A stretch of 64,000 nt of DNA from Sambucus nigra (lineage: Eukaryota; Streptophyta; Magnoliopsida; Dipsacales; Adoxaceae). The DNA lies in contig OX422216.1 of assembly GCA_949130495.1 (NCBI GenBank), forward strand, positions 103,175,967 to 103,239,966, written 5' to 3'. Below the pieces are notes generated by a model. That model was not told the origin of the DNA. It did not search any database and saw only the letters and a list, made by a program, of their open reading frames with translations. A program made the translations under genes and the position numbers. Positions 1 through 10,386 of the stretch are shown one piece after another. Numbering within the stretch: position 1 is the first letter of the stretch; every line of letters starts with the position of its first letter.

Positions 1-1592
1 TTATCCCTATTTCCACATTATTAGAATCGCGTATAACGGTTCGTCTCTAACCTTAATTCGAAGGATTCTTCCAACTTATTACGTAACTCTCATGGACTCT
101 ATCCTCCCAAGTATAAAATTCAGTAGGTGTCCTTTTTATGTTCCAACGTAACCCTCTTATGCATTTCTCCCTTTAATACATAAATTCATTGACCCTTAAG
201 TAATTATCCCCAAAAATACAATTCTCATCTCATATTAAAAGTTCCAAAATTATTCATATGTCCTACTGATCTTCCCTATCTCCCAAAACACTTTATTAAG
301 GATGTCCAAGAATTATTTCACATTAAATTGAATTTAACTAACTTAAAAAGGGAAATAGGAGTCTGCCAGGAGGGGTCGATCGATCGAGGTCTGGGGCTCG
401 ATCGAGCGAACCTTCGATCGATCGAAACTCTGGGCTCGATCGATCGATCAAGCAGGTATGCGAAATCTGCAGATTTGCAGTTACGGGTTTCATCTTCTAA
501 CCTTCACTAATTCCATAATTATCATACCCAATTGACCCAAAATTCATACCACAAACGTTATATCATCATACCAAGTATTTGTAACGTAAAGCATGTAGAT
601 TTCTAACACCAATCATGGATTTATGGCCAAAAAATTTATATAATTATCAAGAACCCTAGAATTTTCATAAACAGAGTTCCAACCAGTATTTCCAGAAAAT
701 TTTGTTCTTATAAACATCATAATTTCGTGGGAAATTCCTCTACATGGCAAGGGTTTCCAGAATTATCAATTTATCCATCACTACATGCAATTTCCTAACT
801 CATATCTTAGGTTTCTTCCATAAAAACTCATTCTAATTACTCCTAAACTAATATGAAAGATGCATCAACGAAATAAGCAAGATAAACACTTGCCTGGGGT
901 TTTCGACATTCTGGTTTTGCGGATGATTTTGGTGTGGTTGTGTTCCCCGTCGTACGATCTACGCGTTGGTGGTGGTGGCGGTGCAAACGGATGGATTTTT
1001 AGCCTTGGATTGCCTTGGAAGCTCTCTCCTTCCCTCTCCTATGGCCGTCACTTGTCTTTGGTTGTTCTAACCCTAGAAGACAACCTTAGACATCTGATAT
1101 ATCCCTTGAATTTTCGTGGGTTTAATTCCCCAAAAATGTAAAATGTCTAAAATGCCCTCCCGGGGTACTCATTAAGCCTATAAACGCCCCGAGACCCAAA
1201 TCAAACCCCCGGGTATACTTTTCTGACTATCTCGACTCTTCCGGACGCATTGGCGCACTCAAAACGAGTATACGAACGACTTATAAAATTTTCACTTTTA
1301 TTTTTCACTATTTAGTCCCGACGCGACACGGGGGCGTCCCGACTGAAATTTCCAAAATTGTCATTTTATTCACTCGTGACATTCAATATAACCAATATTA
1401 TATATTACTAACTCTCGTAATATATAATATTCGACAAATTTAATATGATAACGACAAATTTTCCATAATTACTAACTCTCGTCACGTTAATAATTATAAC
1501 CTAATTAATTTCCGGATTTTATTAAATAATTAATTCACATTAAATTTAATAAATCCCCAAATTAATATAGCATAAAAATACGGGGTATTACA
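1..1592 (-). mobile_element. LTR fragment, minus strand, 5' end at 1592
   Basis: Read on the minus strand, this begins TGTAATACCCCG at 1592, a typical start for plant Ty3/gypsy LTRs. It is AT-rich for about 300 bp and then runs through sequence that recurs, diverged, at 10387-12035. Shared stretches include the one around 1185-1260 (matching 11680-11760), with the common plus-strand word 'cttccggacgc'. It contains a palindrome cluster at 376-451. I see no coding sequence; the short ORFs here are chance. The LTR continues beyond the left edge of the window, so its length is unknown. No primer-binding site is visible next to 1592. Seen directly: the terminus and the homology. Inferred: that it is an LTR rather than another repeat with TG..CA ends. 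Confidence 0.6.
376..451. repeat. Cluster of TCGATCGA palindromes
   Basis: Four runs of overlapping TCGATCGA-type self-complementary words occur within 76 bp: 376-387, about 396-406, 413-425 and 436-451. Similar clusters occur at 3304-3383 (same word) and 10738-10905 (different word, TCGTTCGAACGA) in related LTR sequence. Translation gives spurious 'SIDRSIDR'-like peptides. Confidence 0.9.
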
Positions 1593-2301
1593 ATTTGTTA
1601 AAATGAAATTTTTGTTCGGAGTTTCACCTCAGAAGTAAGAGGTATAATTGGTGTGGCTAGATAAAGTCGCGGTGTTCGTTCGCCCTAGACTCGTGTGTGT
1701 AATTTGAGTTTTGTGGCGGTCCCGATAATATTATATAATTTAGGCCTATGTGTTTTCCGCGGTAGCGGAGTTTTATTTTCTGCATTTTCTATAAAGGCGG
1801 GTGTTTATATATTGTATATATATTTGGCTTTTGATACTCATTTTATATGTATTATACGAGTATGGTAATATTGAGAGTTTATGATGTTATGCTATTATCG
1901 GAGCGATAGGAGGCTAAAGATGGCAAGACTATCGTGTCCGCAGTTCCAAGGTGGAACAGGTTGTTGTTGCGATATCTCACCTGGATACAGGTTGAGTTCG
2001 CCTTTATTATGTGCATAGATGGAACCTTGATGAGCAGAGGCTTCATCATTATGATGTGAGTGTGTGGCGACCTTATAGATGTGATTTGAGGTGTGCCGGG
2101 TAAATTGTTGAGATTTGAGTTTAAGCTCATTATTAATTGCGCAAGGACTTAGAGTTAGTACGAGCGCTTGGTGGTATGGCTCCTAGATAGAGACGGGAGT
2201 TCAGACCACATTGGGTTAAAAGAGGGGATAGGATTATCCCGGTTGCATATTCGAAAATAACGGACCTCCATGACCGACAAAGTTAAGTAATAGTGTGTGG
2301 A

Positions 2302-2347
2302 GGGGTTCCTTGTTTGGATTTCGCTTTGCGAGACGCTCCACGCATGA
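2302..2347 (+). repeat. Dispersed ~46 bp repeat, copy 1 of 3
   Basis: Begins ggggttccttgtttggattt and ends with a cacgcatga-like tail. The core 'cgctttgcgagacg' is shared with 2799-2845 and, with two changes, with 4958-5003. Each copy is preceded by a 'tagtgt' word and followed by a purine-rich 'gagagag/gagaga' stretch, so the homologous unit is nearer 100-120 bp. Function unknown. Confidence 0.85.
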
Positions 2348-2798
2348 ACCTTAACGGCGTCGGGAGTGGAGAGATGTTATAGGATGCAAGGATGTGTGTT
2401 TTTTTGATAAGTCATATAGTGTGGATGAAACACTATAGACTATGAGCCATGTGATGATGGTGTGTTTATGGAAATATGTGTTATGGAAAAGCACTAAAGT
2501 GGTCCTCTCACCACAAGTGGGTGGGTGAAGTAGGACTTAGAGATATTGATTTGGAGATTATAGCCAGGCCTTAATGAAAAGGCAAATTTTGAGGAGATAT
2601 GTTTTGGGTATGATGTTCGTGACGCATTTGCAGAGAGTGGGCACTTCGATTAGTCAGATTTTCCTTTTCGCTCAGGTGGGAGGATAGGATAGTAGAAACG
2701 CGTTAGTAGATTTGCGAGGTAGGATTTAGGACGTCCCGTTGGGGTGCCTTAGGCCGTTATATATCGGTGACCGACAACGCGAGGGAGTAGTGTAACGG

Positions 2799-2845
2799 GG
2801 GGGTTCCTTGTCTGGATTTCGCTTTGCGAGACGTCCCACGCATGA
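2799..2845 (+). repeat. Dispersed ~46 bp repeat, copy 2 of 3
   Basis: Second copy of the repeat at 2302-2347, about 497 bp downstream, with a few substitutions. It sits directly after a run of G residues (2797-2803). Confidence 0.85.
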
Positions 2846-3303
2846 AACCGAGCAAATGTCGGAAGTTGAGAGAGGCCTTGGGCACTAGGGACATACTTAG
2901 GATAGTACTCTTTTGTGTAGGTAGGAATGTTTCGAATCTTTAGAATTTTGGGCAGTGGTGCCAGTGGAGTTAGTGGCGCCGATATAGATGAGAAGAATAA
3001 ATTTCACGGGTTGGGAGGACTCATGTGTGAGTATTACACCGAGGAAAGGAGACCCTCATTTAGAGAGAGTGTTACGTGTCGAGCGTTTACAATGGCTGTG
3101 CAGATGTGCACGGGTTAGAAAGGTGTATGGGCACCTTAGTGAGTTGGTTTTACATACTGCCTGAAATAGAAAAGGCTTGGTATATAAAGTTGAAATTTCT
3201 GCCGTGAGGCAGTCATGAATGAATTTGGTGGTTGGTTGAGGCGACAAAAGCTTGGGAGAAGCTTTAATGGCCGAAACAGCTTCTCGGAGAAGAAGCGGTC
3301 CGC

Positions 3304-3383
3304 CATGATCGATCAATCGATCATGGGGGTTCGATCGATCAAGCCATTGATCGATCGACGGACATGGGTCGATCGATCGACCC
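3304..3383. repeat. Palindrome cluster with a perfect hairpin
   Basis: A perfect 10 bp stem with a 2-nt spacer lies at 3304-3325 (arms CATGATCGAT and ATCGATCATG). Two further TCGATCGAT words follow, then an 18 bp perfect palindrome, GGGTCGATCGATCGACCC, at 3366-3383. The cluster closely parallels 376-451 but lies in the opposite orientation relative to the LTR ends. Confidence 0.9.
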
Positions 3384-4411
3384 CTGCGGAAAGTAGGCAA
3401 TTTTTCTAGGGTGAATTGGATGGGATGAATTCCAATTCTAATTGATTCGAGGTTATTTATGTGATAACATAAGGGACCTTTTGGGACTATATGGTCCTCT
3501 AATTAAGAAAATCTAGGAGGCTCAAATAAGGGTTTTAAATGTATAACCCTTAAACTATATTTTCGACGAAAATAGAATAATTGTAGAATTTGAAGGTTTA
3601 GGGTTCCTAAGTTGGGGTGGGGAACCTCCAGGTGATTATATGGACGAGATGTAGTCCTTGGGTTCATGGAAATGAAATCCATGACCCACTAAATTTAACT
3701 TGTTCGGGAATGATAATCCTTGGGGATATTTCAGTGGGCATTTAGGCCTACATAGTTATGCGTGTAGAGAAACATAACTACATCAATTATGGTTGGGTAG
3801 AAAAGTGTTATAATTGGAGATATCCAATATATCCCTAGATGGGATTAAGGTATGTATTACTTATCAAAGTAAGGAAATACTTTGGGTTTAGTATCATGCG
3901 TATATGAATGCATGATTATGATTCTTTGAGGGAATCTTTGGGATTATTGGTCATCGCTAGATGTGATTGCAAGTATGGCCATTTATATATATTCTAGGAG
4001 GAGTATATGGTATATATATATATATTATGTGATGAAAGTTTATATATGATACGATATAAATGATTCTGAGAATATAAAATATGAATGATTTTCAATTGGA
4101 AAAAGAAATGATTTTCATAAATGATAATTTATGGATACACTCCTCTCTAAATCGCTATTATAAAGGAAGTCGCGCGCGTGAGGTGAAGCCCCCTGACGAA
4201 TGCAGGGTGGATATAGTCCTAGGCCATATGGGCGGTTATTATATGTTTTTCTGCGATGGTGAGGTAATTCTAGGTGTGGTTATGACTCTTCCGCAGGCAT
4301 ATGGCCGCTTCCCGACATTTCGGTAGGTTCTCAGGTTGTCTTGTTTGATAGGCCCTGGAAGATGATAGCCATTTAGGGGCGTGTCCAGTGGGGAAACCCG
4401 AAGGGACGGTC

Positions 4412-4745
4412 TTAGATATGCTAAAGCAATTCATGATAATGAATTGGCTTTAAATACATTTCCCGGATGGAAGAAGGGAAATGGGATAAACGATTTGGCT
4501 TCAGATACATTTCCCAGATGGAAGAATGGAAATGGAAGCATGTGATATGGAAAAATCATTTTTATGATAATAAAAATGGCTCTTGAATACATTTCCTCGA
4601 TGGAAGAAGGGAAATGGGATGTTATAAAATGGAAAAGCATTTTTATGATAATAAAACTGGCTTTTAAAAAGTTATATGATATGTTAAAGCAATTCATGAT
4701 AATGAATTGGCTTTTAAATATATTTCCTGGATAGAAGAAGGGAAA
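4412..4745 (+). repeat. Irregular tandem repeat, four units
   Basis: A unit built around 'ggctttaaatacatttccc' plus 'ggatggaagaagggaaatgg' appears four times, starting near 4447, 4497, 4579 and 4709. Between units the word 'ttttatgataataaaa' or 'aattcatgataatgaattgg' recurs. Spacing is uneven (about 50, 82 and 130 bp). It lies in LTR-like sequence and is non-coding. Confidence 0.8.
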
Positions 4746-4957
4746 TAGAAAGTTTAGAAATGAAAATGAATTGGTAAACGTTTTGAATATAAAGCAAACC
4801 TCAGTCCGGGAGATATTATTCGGATGTATATTGTAAGATGTATATAAGGATGAATATGATATGTATATTAATATATAAGTATGCGTTTATATACTGGTTT
4901 TGTACAACGGGCCTAATGGATCTCTACCATTAACCCTGCCAAGTAGTAGTGTATCGT

Positions 4958-5003
4958 GGGGGTTCCTTGTTTGGATTTCACTTCGCGAGACACCCCACGC
5001 ACG
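4958..5003 (+). repeat. Dispersed ~46 bp repeat, copy 3 of 3
   Basis: Third copy of the repeat seen at 2302 and 2799, with 'cacttcgcgagacacccc' in the core. It lies 2.1 kb downstream of copy 2, within the LTR-like segment. Confidence 0.8.
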
Positions 5004-5296
5004 AATTTAGCGTAGTGTTGAGAATGGAGAGAAGTTTATCCATTGGTACTTGGGTTGTAGAGGTTTCTAGTAGACGGGTGAATTAGATTAGTTAGGCGGG
5101 GTAGCTTGACTAGAATGTTCTAGATAAGTGCGTTAGGTGTGCACTACTAGGAGAGAGGTGAGGGGTATCTCATGGGAGTGCGATACCAATTTAAATATGA
5201 GATAAAACATTTTTTCTAAAAAAATAAGGCATTTATGCACTTGCAAAATATTTTCACAACTCGGGCTCTGACCCGTTTCTATATTTTCCTTTCTTG

Positions 5297-5297
<1 letters not shown>

Positions 5298-5382
<85 letters not shown>
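5298..5382. repeat. (AT)n microsatellite
   Basis: About 42 uninterrupted AT dinucleotides. The homologous place in the related LTR at 41873-43092 (around 42575) has no such run, so the expansion is private to this copy. It produces a meaningless Tyr-Ile repeat ORF. Confidence 0.98.
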
Positions 5383-5388
<6 letters not shown>

Positions 5389-5513
5389 GGTGTCCAGACA
5401 CAGGGACGCCTGGATGTCACTTCTTTCGAGTCAGACGTCAGCTGCAGCAGCTGTGGATGCATGCAGGTTCTCGTTAGACGCTTCTATTCTTGTAATCTAG
5501 ATAGGAGGTAGTG

Positions 5514-5521
5514 TATAAATA
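5514..5521 (+). promoter_or_regulatory. Possible LTR TATA box
   Basis: The word tataaata lies about 320 bp before the LTR end at 5836, where the U3/R boundary of an LTR promoter could fall. The related LTR copy (near 42710) has only a weaker 'ttatagg' here. Weak support: sequence word and position only. Confidence 0.3.
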
Positions 5522-5836
5522 TTCGGGCTAATAACCCAACAGCATTTATTTATTCTTTTACCGCCTTTTTGTGCGGTATTCGATATGGTTGTATATTTTG
5601 AACCGAGTGTTCGGTTATTTTATTTCATGTCAGTTTCATTCATGTAAACTGTGTGGGTGTTTTAATTTGGTAGACGTGTAAAAAGAGTAGTTAAGTAAAA
5701 TTTTGACGCCAGCCTAATCGGTTATTAGTAATTAAATTGGTTTTCGACAGTGATGCTAAGAATGATCCATGTGAGACTCCTGTTTTAATTTGATATAGGA
5801 GTGATCGCCCGGTATTTTACTAGGTGGGGTGTCACA

Positions 5837-6145
5837 TGCGCCACTCAACTTTTCACTAAAATAGGCGACTGGACAACCTTCTTGCATCAAAACAGCTCTC
5901 ATACCTATTCCTGAAGCATCACACTCAATTTCAAATATTTTAGTAAAGTTAGGTAAAACAAGCAAAGGTGCATTGGTTAACTTCTCTTTGATCATATTAA
6001 ATGCCTTTTCTTGCTCCTTTCCCCACTTAAACGACACATTTTTCTTGATGACTTCGGTGAGAGGGGCGGCCAAGAGACTAAAATCACGCACAAACCGTCT
6101 ATAAAAGCTAGCTAGGCCGTGGAAACTCCTCACTTGATTGATTTG
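5837..6145 (-). pseudogene. Ty3/gypsy pol fragment: end of RT and start of RNase H
   Basis: Minus-strand translation gives the plant Ty3/gypsy RT/RNase H junction: a QVRSFHGLASFYRRF-like connection segment, then FEIECDASGIG (the RNase H aspartate) and VAYFSEKL. In intact elements the chain continues for several hundred residues of RNase H and integrase. Here it stops after SEKLSGA, where the LTR terminus begins at 5836. At its other end (about 6143) it abuts a plus-strand piece of a similar polyprotein, so the two halves are in inverted arrangement. The piece is about 100 residues long. It is a relic, not an active gene. Confidence 0.85.
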
Positions 6146-7003
6146 GTGGAGAAATTGGCATTAACAGCCTTAAAACATCCCCGTCCTTACTGACTTCAGT
6201 GGCTGAATGAATGTGGTGAAATCAAGGTGGCAAGGCAAGTGTTGGTGGCGTTATCCATTGGCAAATATGAGGATGAGCTGCTTTGTGATGTGGTTCCTAT
6301 TCACGCATGCCATTTATTATTGGGGTGGCCATGTCAGTTTGACCGGAAGGTAACGCATAGTAGGTTCACAAATAAGTATTCTTTTACTCTTAAAAATCAT
6401 CCAATCACTCTTGTGCCATTAAAACCAAAAGAGGTCATGGAGGACCAACTGAAGTTGCAAAGGTCAAATGAAAAAAAGAGAGAAAAAGAAAGGAAGTTCG
6501 AAGTTGAGAAAAAAGAAAATGAGAGAAAAAAGTTGAGAAAAAAGAAATTGAGAGAAAACAAGTTGAGAAAAAAGAATCTGAAAATAAAAAAAGAGGTAAG
6601 AAATTTGATTACATTGCAAAAAAAAGTGAGATAGAGAGCATTATTTTCACATCAACCTCTTATCGTACTCATGTACAAGGAGGCTCATTTATGTACTAAT
6701 GATTTGGCTGGTACATTACCGAGCAATATTGTTTCTCTTTTGCAGGAATTTGAAGATGTCTTTCCCGAAGAGGTACCTCATGGCTTGCCTCCAATTAGAG
6801 GAATTGAGCATCAAATTGACTTCATACCTGGTGCATCACTTCCAAACCGACTTTCCTATAGGACCAATCCAAAAGAAACAAAGGAGCTTCAAAGGCAAGT
6901 AAGTGAATTAATGGAGAAAGGGTATGTGCGGGAAAGTGTCCTTGTGCAGTTCTGGTGCTGCTAGTTCCTAAGAAGGATGGGACATGGGGGATGTGTGTTT
7001 TTG
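6143..7003 (+). pseudogene. Ty3/gypsy pol fragment: protease region and start of RT
   Basis: Reads LVEKL..., then VLVALSIGKYEDELLCDVV and HLLLGWPCQFDRKVTH, characteristic of the segment after the retropepsin domain of plant Ty3/gypsy polyproteins. A Lys/Glu-rich linker follows (about 6460-6630), then EFEDVFPEEVPHGLPPIRG and the first RT motif VPKKDGTWGMC. There is a stop at 6173-6175 and a break between 6634 and 6671. The frame ends at about 7003, where the 3' tail of a minus-strand L1 begins. The remaining RT (including the catalytic YVDD-type box) is absent here; the RT end and RNase H are the inverted piece at 5837-6145. Confidence 0.85.
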
Positions 7004-7126
7004 TTTATTGGAACATTATGTATATTAGAACACAGGAAAGCTACTTACAAACAAATTTCAATGGAGAACCACAATCCTCGGGGCATTCCCCAAAGGACAC
7101 AAACTACCAAACACAAAACAAACCAA

Positions 7127-10100
7127 CTAAGATAACACCGATTCGGGGATGTCCCAGTTCATACATGCCATCCAGTTGGTGAAGCTTCTCCTATTGTTCT
7201 TCAACTTTGAGGCCCTCGCACAAACCATAGCAACAATATCTCTGACAATCAAATCACTATTCTTGGACTTTCCTTGGAAAAATCTCGCATTCCTCTCCAT
7301 CCAAAGACAGTAGATAGTGGTGGAAAAGGATAGACACCTAAGTCTATTATAGAAGCTCTTGCCTACATATTTGGAATTAGCAAACCCCAGCTCACCCTCC
7401 CAGTTAAAAGCCTCTCTGACCTCCAAGTTCTTAAATCTGACCTCGCGCAAAACCTCTTTAGCAATATTACATTCAATAAACAAGTGTTCCCAGTTCTCCA
7501 CCTCCTCGCCACAAGTACAACACAAGTTATTATTGGAAATACCCCAGCTAAACAGTTTATCTCTCGTATGAAGAGCATCCCTACATATGATCCATAAACT
7601 AAAAGCACATTTTGTACATTATTGACGTTCCAAATCGACTTGTGACAATTGAACACAGGACGAACAATAGTAAGAGCCGTAAAAGCCGACCCAATGGAGA
7701 AGCCACCCCGACTGGAATTCCACACCACCTCATCACTAACCCCTTGGCGAATAACAGGCAGCTCAACATTCCTAATCTCCAAAAGCTCCCAAGTAACAGA
7801 AGAAGGCCACCTCCACCTCTCCCCATGTATAAAGTCGGCCACTCTAGCTTTATGATTGCTAGCCGCATCGTAAATAAGTCTTCCCCCATGGCGATCAAAT
7901 AGAGGACCTAACGGATGCCAGTTGTCGTGCCACACAAAGGTATCTTCGCCATTGCCAATGTTGGACATGATAAGAGGCTTGGCCACCTCCCTCAACTGCA
8001 TCAGTTTCCTCCAACACCAGGAAGAGTCACTTGGAATATTAATGGCCCAAATACTTCTATTCTTGATCTTATACACATTACACCATTTGACCCATAGGCA
8101 ATCCTTCTTACTATAAAGGTTCCAAAGAAGCTTAAGAATAGCAGCTCTGTTCCATAATTCCACATTCTTAATGCCCAACCCCCCTTCCTCATGACTGCAC
8201 GTCAGATCATCCCAAGACACATTCGCCCCCGTATGTTTGGAATCAGAACCCGTCCACAAGAAGTCCTTCATAAGTTAGTCGATTCTTCTAATAACCCCTT
8301 TAGGCAGAATGAACAGGCAAGACCAGTAGACCTGAATACCAAACAAGACCGAGTTGATGAGCTGATGTCTCCCAGCAAAACTGAGGAATTTGTTAGTCCA
8401 ACACTTAATCCTCCCCGTTATCTTATCAATCAACTTCTCACAATCCTCAGATTTAAGCCTAGTAGTGATAAGAGGTACCCCAAGATACATGAAGGGAGGG
8501 GAGCAGTGGGAGAAACCAAAAACCTCCCCTAACCTTTTCACCCCATCGACATCGACCCCAGAGCAATAGAAACTAGATTTGTTAGTATTGGGGTGAAGAC
8601 CAGAGATCAAAGAGAAGGCCAAAATAGCCCTCTTCACAATGCTACATGAAGCAGGATCGCCACCACACAGAATGATCAAATCGTCCGCAAAGCAAAGATG
8701 ATTAAGGCCCACCTCCTTGCACCTAGGATGAAAACTGAACTCCGGATTGAGGCAAGCCTTGTCCATAATACAAGAGAAAGTATCCATAACAAGCAGGAAT
8801 AAGAAAGGAGAGATAGGATCACCTTGTCTCAACCCCCTCTTCCCCTCAAAGAAGCCATACAAACGCCCATCCAAGCTGATAGAGAATCTAGTCGTGGTAA
8901 TACACTCCTCCACCCAACCAACAAACATAGACGGGAAGCCAATATGCACAAGAAGGTTGAGCAAAAACTCCCAACTAACAGTATCATAGACCTTGAGAAG
9001 ATCAATCTTGAGGGTACACCTAGATGGGGTTAGCTCGTGGTGCTAATTCCTCATAAGCTCCTGAAGCAATAAGATATTGTCAGAGATAGATCTACCCTTC
9101 ACAAACGCGGCCTGGCTCTGGTTAATGAAGGAAGGGAGGATGGGTTTCATCCTCTCGGCAACAATTTTGGAGATACACTTGTAGATGGTGTTGCAACAAG
9201 AGATGGGCCAGAATTCATGCATACCAGAGGGAGTAGTAACCTTCGGAATAAGCGCCAAAGCAGTGCAGTTCCATTTCCTGGGCAGGTAGCTACAATGGAA
9301 GAAGAAGGTAATGGCATTAATCACATCTCCCCCCACCACGTCCCAGTTCTTCTTATAGAAACATGCATTAAAACCGTCCGACCCAGGAGCTTTATCCGAC
9401 CCAATGGAAAACATGGCATTCTTGATCTCCGCTTCAGTAATGGGAGCCTCCAGTGCAGCCGCCTGATCAACCGTGATTCTCTTGCACACCACATCATTAA
9501 GAATAGGAAATGGGTCCACACAGGAATTGGTAGTGCCAAGGAGGTTGCTGAAATAATCAACAACCACCTTAGCCACATTCTGACTTCCCTCAATTCTCAC
9601 ACCATGGTCATTCAAAACACTAAGGATCTTCCTTCTGGCAGTAGCCTGGTTAGCCTTCATGTGAAAGAACGCATTATTACCATCCCCCAGCTGGAGCCAT
9701 TTAACTCGAGACTTCTGCTTGAAAAAGGACTCCTCCGCCTCCCTCAGTTCCAAATACGTGTGAAGTATGACCCTTTCATCCAGGAGCACCTCATTGTTGC
9801 ACCCATCAGTATCAACTCTAGTCTAAACCTCATCCAGTAAAGCCTTAGCCTCCTCCACCCTACCAGAGATGTTGCTATAAAACTTCTTGTTGAAATCTTT
9901 CAGCCTCGATTTAACTCTAGTCAGTTTCTTACTCAGCCTAACCATAGGATTCCCCTCACCATCATCCTGCCAGGACTCACTAAGAATCTGATAAAAGTCG
10001 CTATGATCCATCCAAAAATTGAAAATTTTGAACGGTTCAGGTCTACTCCGCTCCAAGGGGGCCAGTAAAATAATGATAGGGAAGTGGTCAGAAACCCCGT

Positions 10101-10380
10101 GAGGAAGGACAGAAGCTTGACTCTCGGGGAACCACGAGGCCCATGCATCATTACGCAAGACTCTATCCAACCTCGACTGAACATTACCAGCTCCCAACTC
10201 CTTATTCCACGTAAACCACAACCCATTCGTGACCATATCATCTGCATGCAAGTCATGAATGCATTGGTTGAGCTCGCCAGTAGCAGTCGTATCAATACCC
10301 CGGATGCCTCTCTTTTCATCATGAGATCTGACAACATTAAAGCCGCCCAATAAAACCCACGGAGACTCTCCCACACTCCC
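7127..10380 (-). pseudogene. LINE-1 ORF2 remnant: endonuclease C-half, RT, zf-RVT
   Basis: The ORF2 product of L1 elements nicks the target and reverse-transcribes the element RNA. Order seen: endonuclease C-half with GGFNVV (normally GDFN) and SDHFPI (10380-9823); linker with VKWLQLGDGN (near 9690); RT with the SQAAFVKGRSISDN segment, GLRQGDPISPFLF and the catalytic FADD (about 8691-8680); post-RT region with WVKWCNVYK and WHDNWHPLGPL; C-terminal zf-RVT with C-x2-C and H-x4-C ligands (7525-7440). The first ~130 endonuclease residues, including the catalytic Asn and Glu, are missing. Frames break near 9820, 9043, 8272 and 7525, so it is non-functional. At least one stop (near 8272) fits a CAA to TAA change compared with the sister element. 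Confidence 0.9.
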
Positions 10381-10386
10381 TAAATT

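Larger units (their letters stand above)
1593..3170. other. Non-coding retrotransposon-derived sequence
   Basis: I find no convincing gene in this 1.6 kb. It lies between the minus-strand LTR start at 1592 and the plus-strand LTR-like sequence that ends at 5836. It carries two of the three copies of a ~46 bp repeat (2302-2347 and 2799-2845) that recurs at 4958-5003, which ties it to the downstream segment. It is most likely the left part of the same old LTR element, or its untranslated internal region. No primer-binding site or polypurine tract could be identified. Confidence 0.4.
3171..5836 (+). mobile_element. LTR-like sequence, plus strand, 3' end at 5836
   Basis: The last ~900 bp aligns with 41873-43092. 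Shared landmarks in the same order include 'gggctctgaccc' (5263 region), a 'aggtg.ccag.cac' stretch after the AT run, 'agacgcttc', 'gttttcgacagtgatgct' (about 5739) and the terminus 'ggggtgtcaca' at 5826-5836. The reverse complement of that terminus resembles the TGTAATACCCC start of the other LTR fragments, as expected for plant LTRs with inverted ends. It contains a palindrome cluster (3304-3383), irregular tandem repeats (4412-4745), a TATA-like word at 5514 and an (AT)n run. It ends abruptly inside a Ty3/gypsy RNase H coding fragment at 5837. No coding sequence is visible. The left boundary is approximate. Confidence 0.55.

Noticed and set aside
328..510. Small protein with SIDRG / SIDRSS repeats
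   Set aside because: Translation of the TCGATCGA palindrome cluster in a non-coding LTR; no homologous ORF survives in the other LTR copy.
860..1141. 93-codon ORF
   Set aside because: Lies in LTR sequence; the homologous LTR at 10387-12035 has no matching frame.
1593..1620. Primer-binding site next to the LTR end at 1592
   Set aside because: No match to the usual tRNA-Met complement (TGGTATCAGAGC-like) on either side.
3595..3610. Plant telomere repeat (TTTAGGG)
   Set aside because: Only an isolated 'tttagggtt' word; no tandem copies anywhere in the window.
5235..5477. 80-codon ORF with a Tyr-Ile repeat
   Set aside because: Produced by the (AT)n microsatellite.
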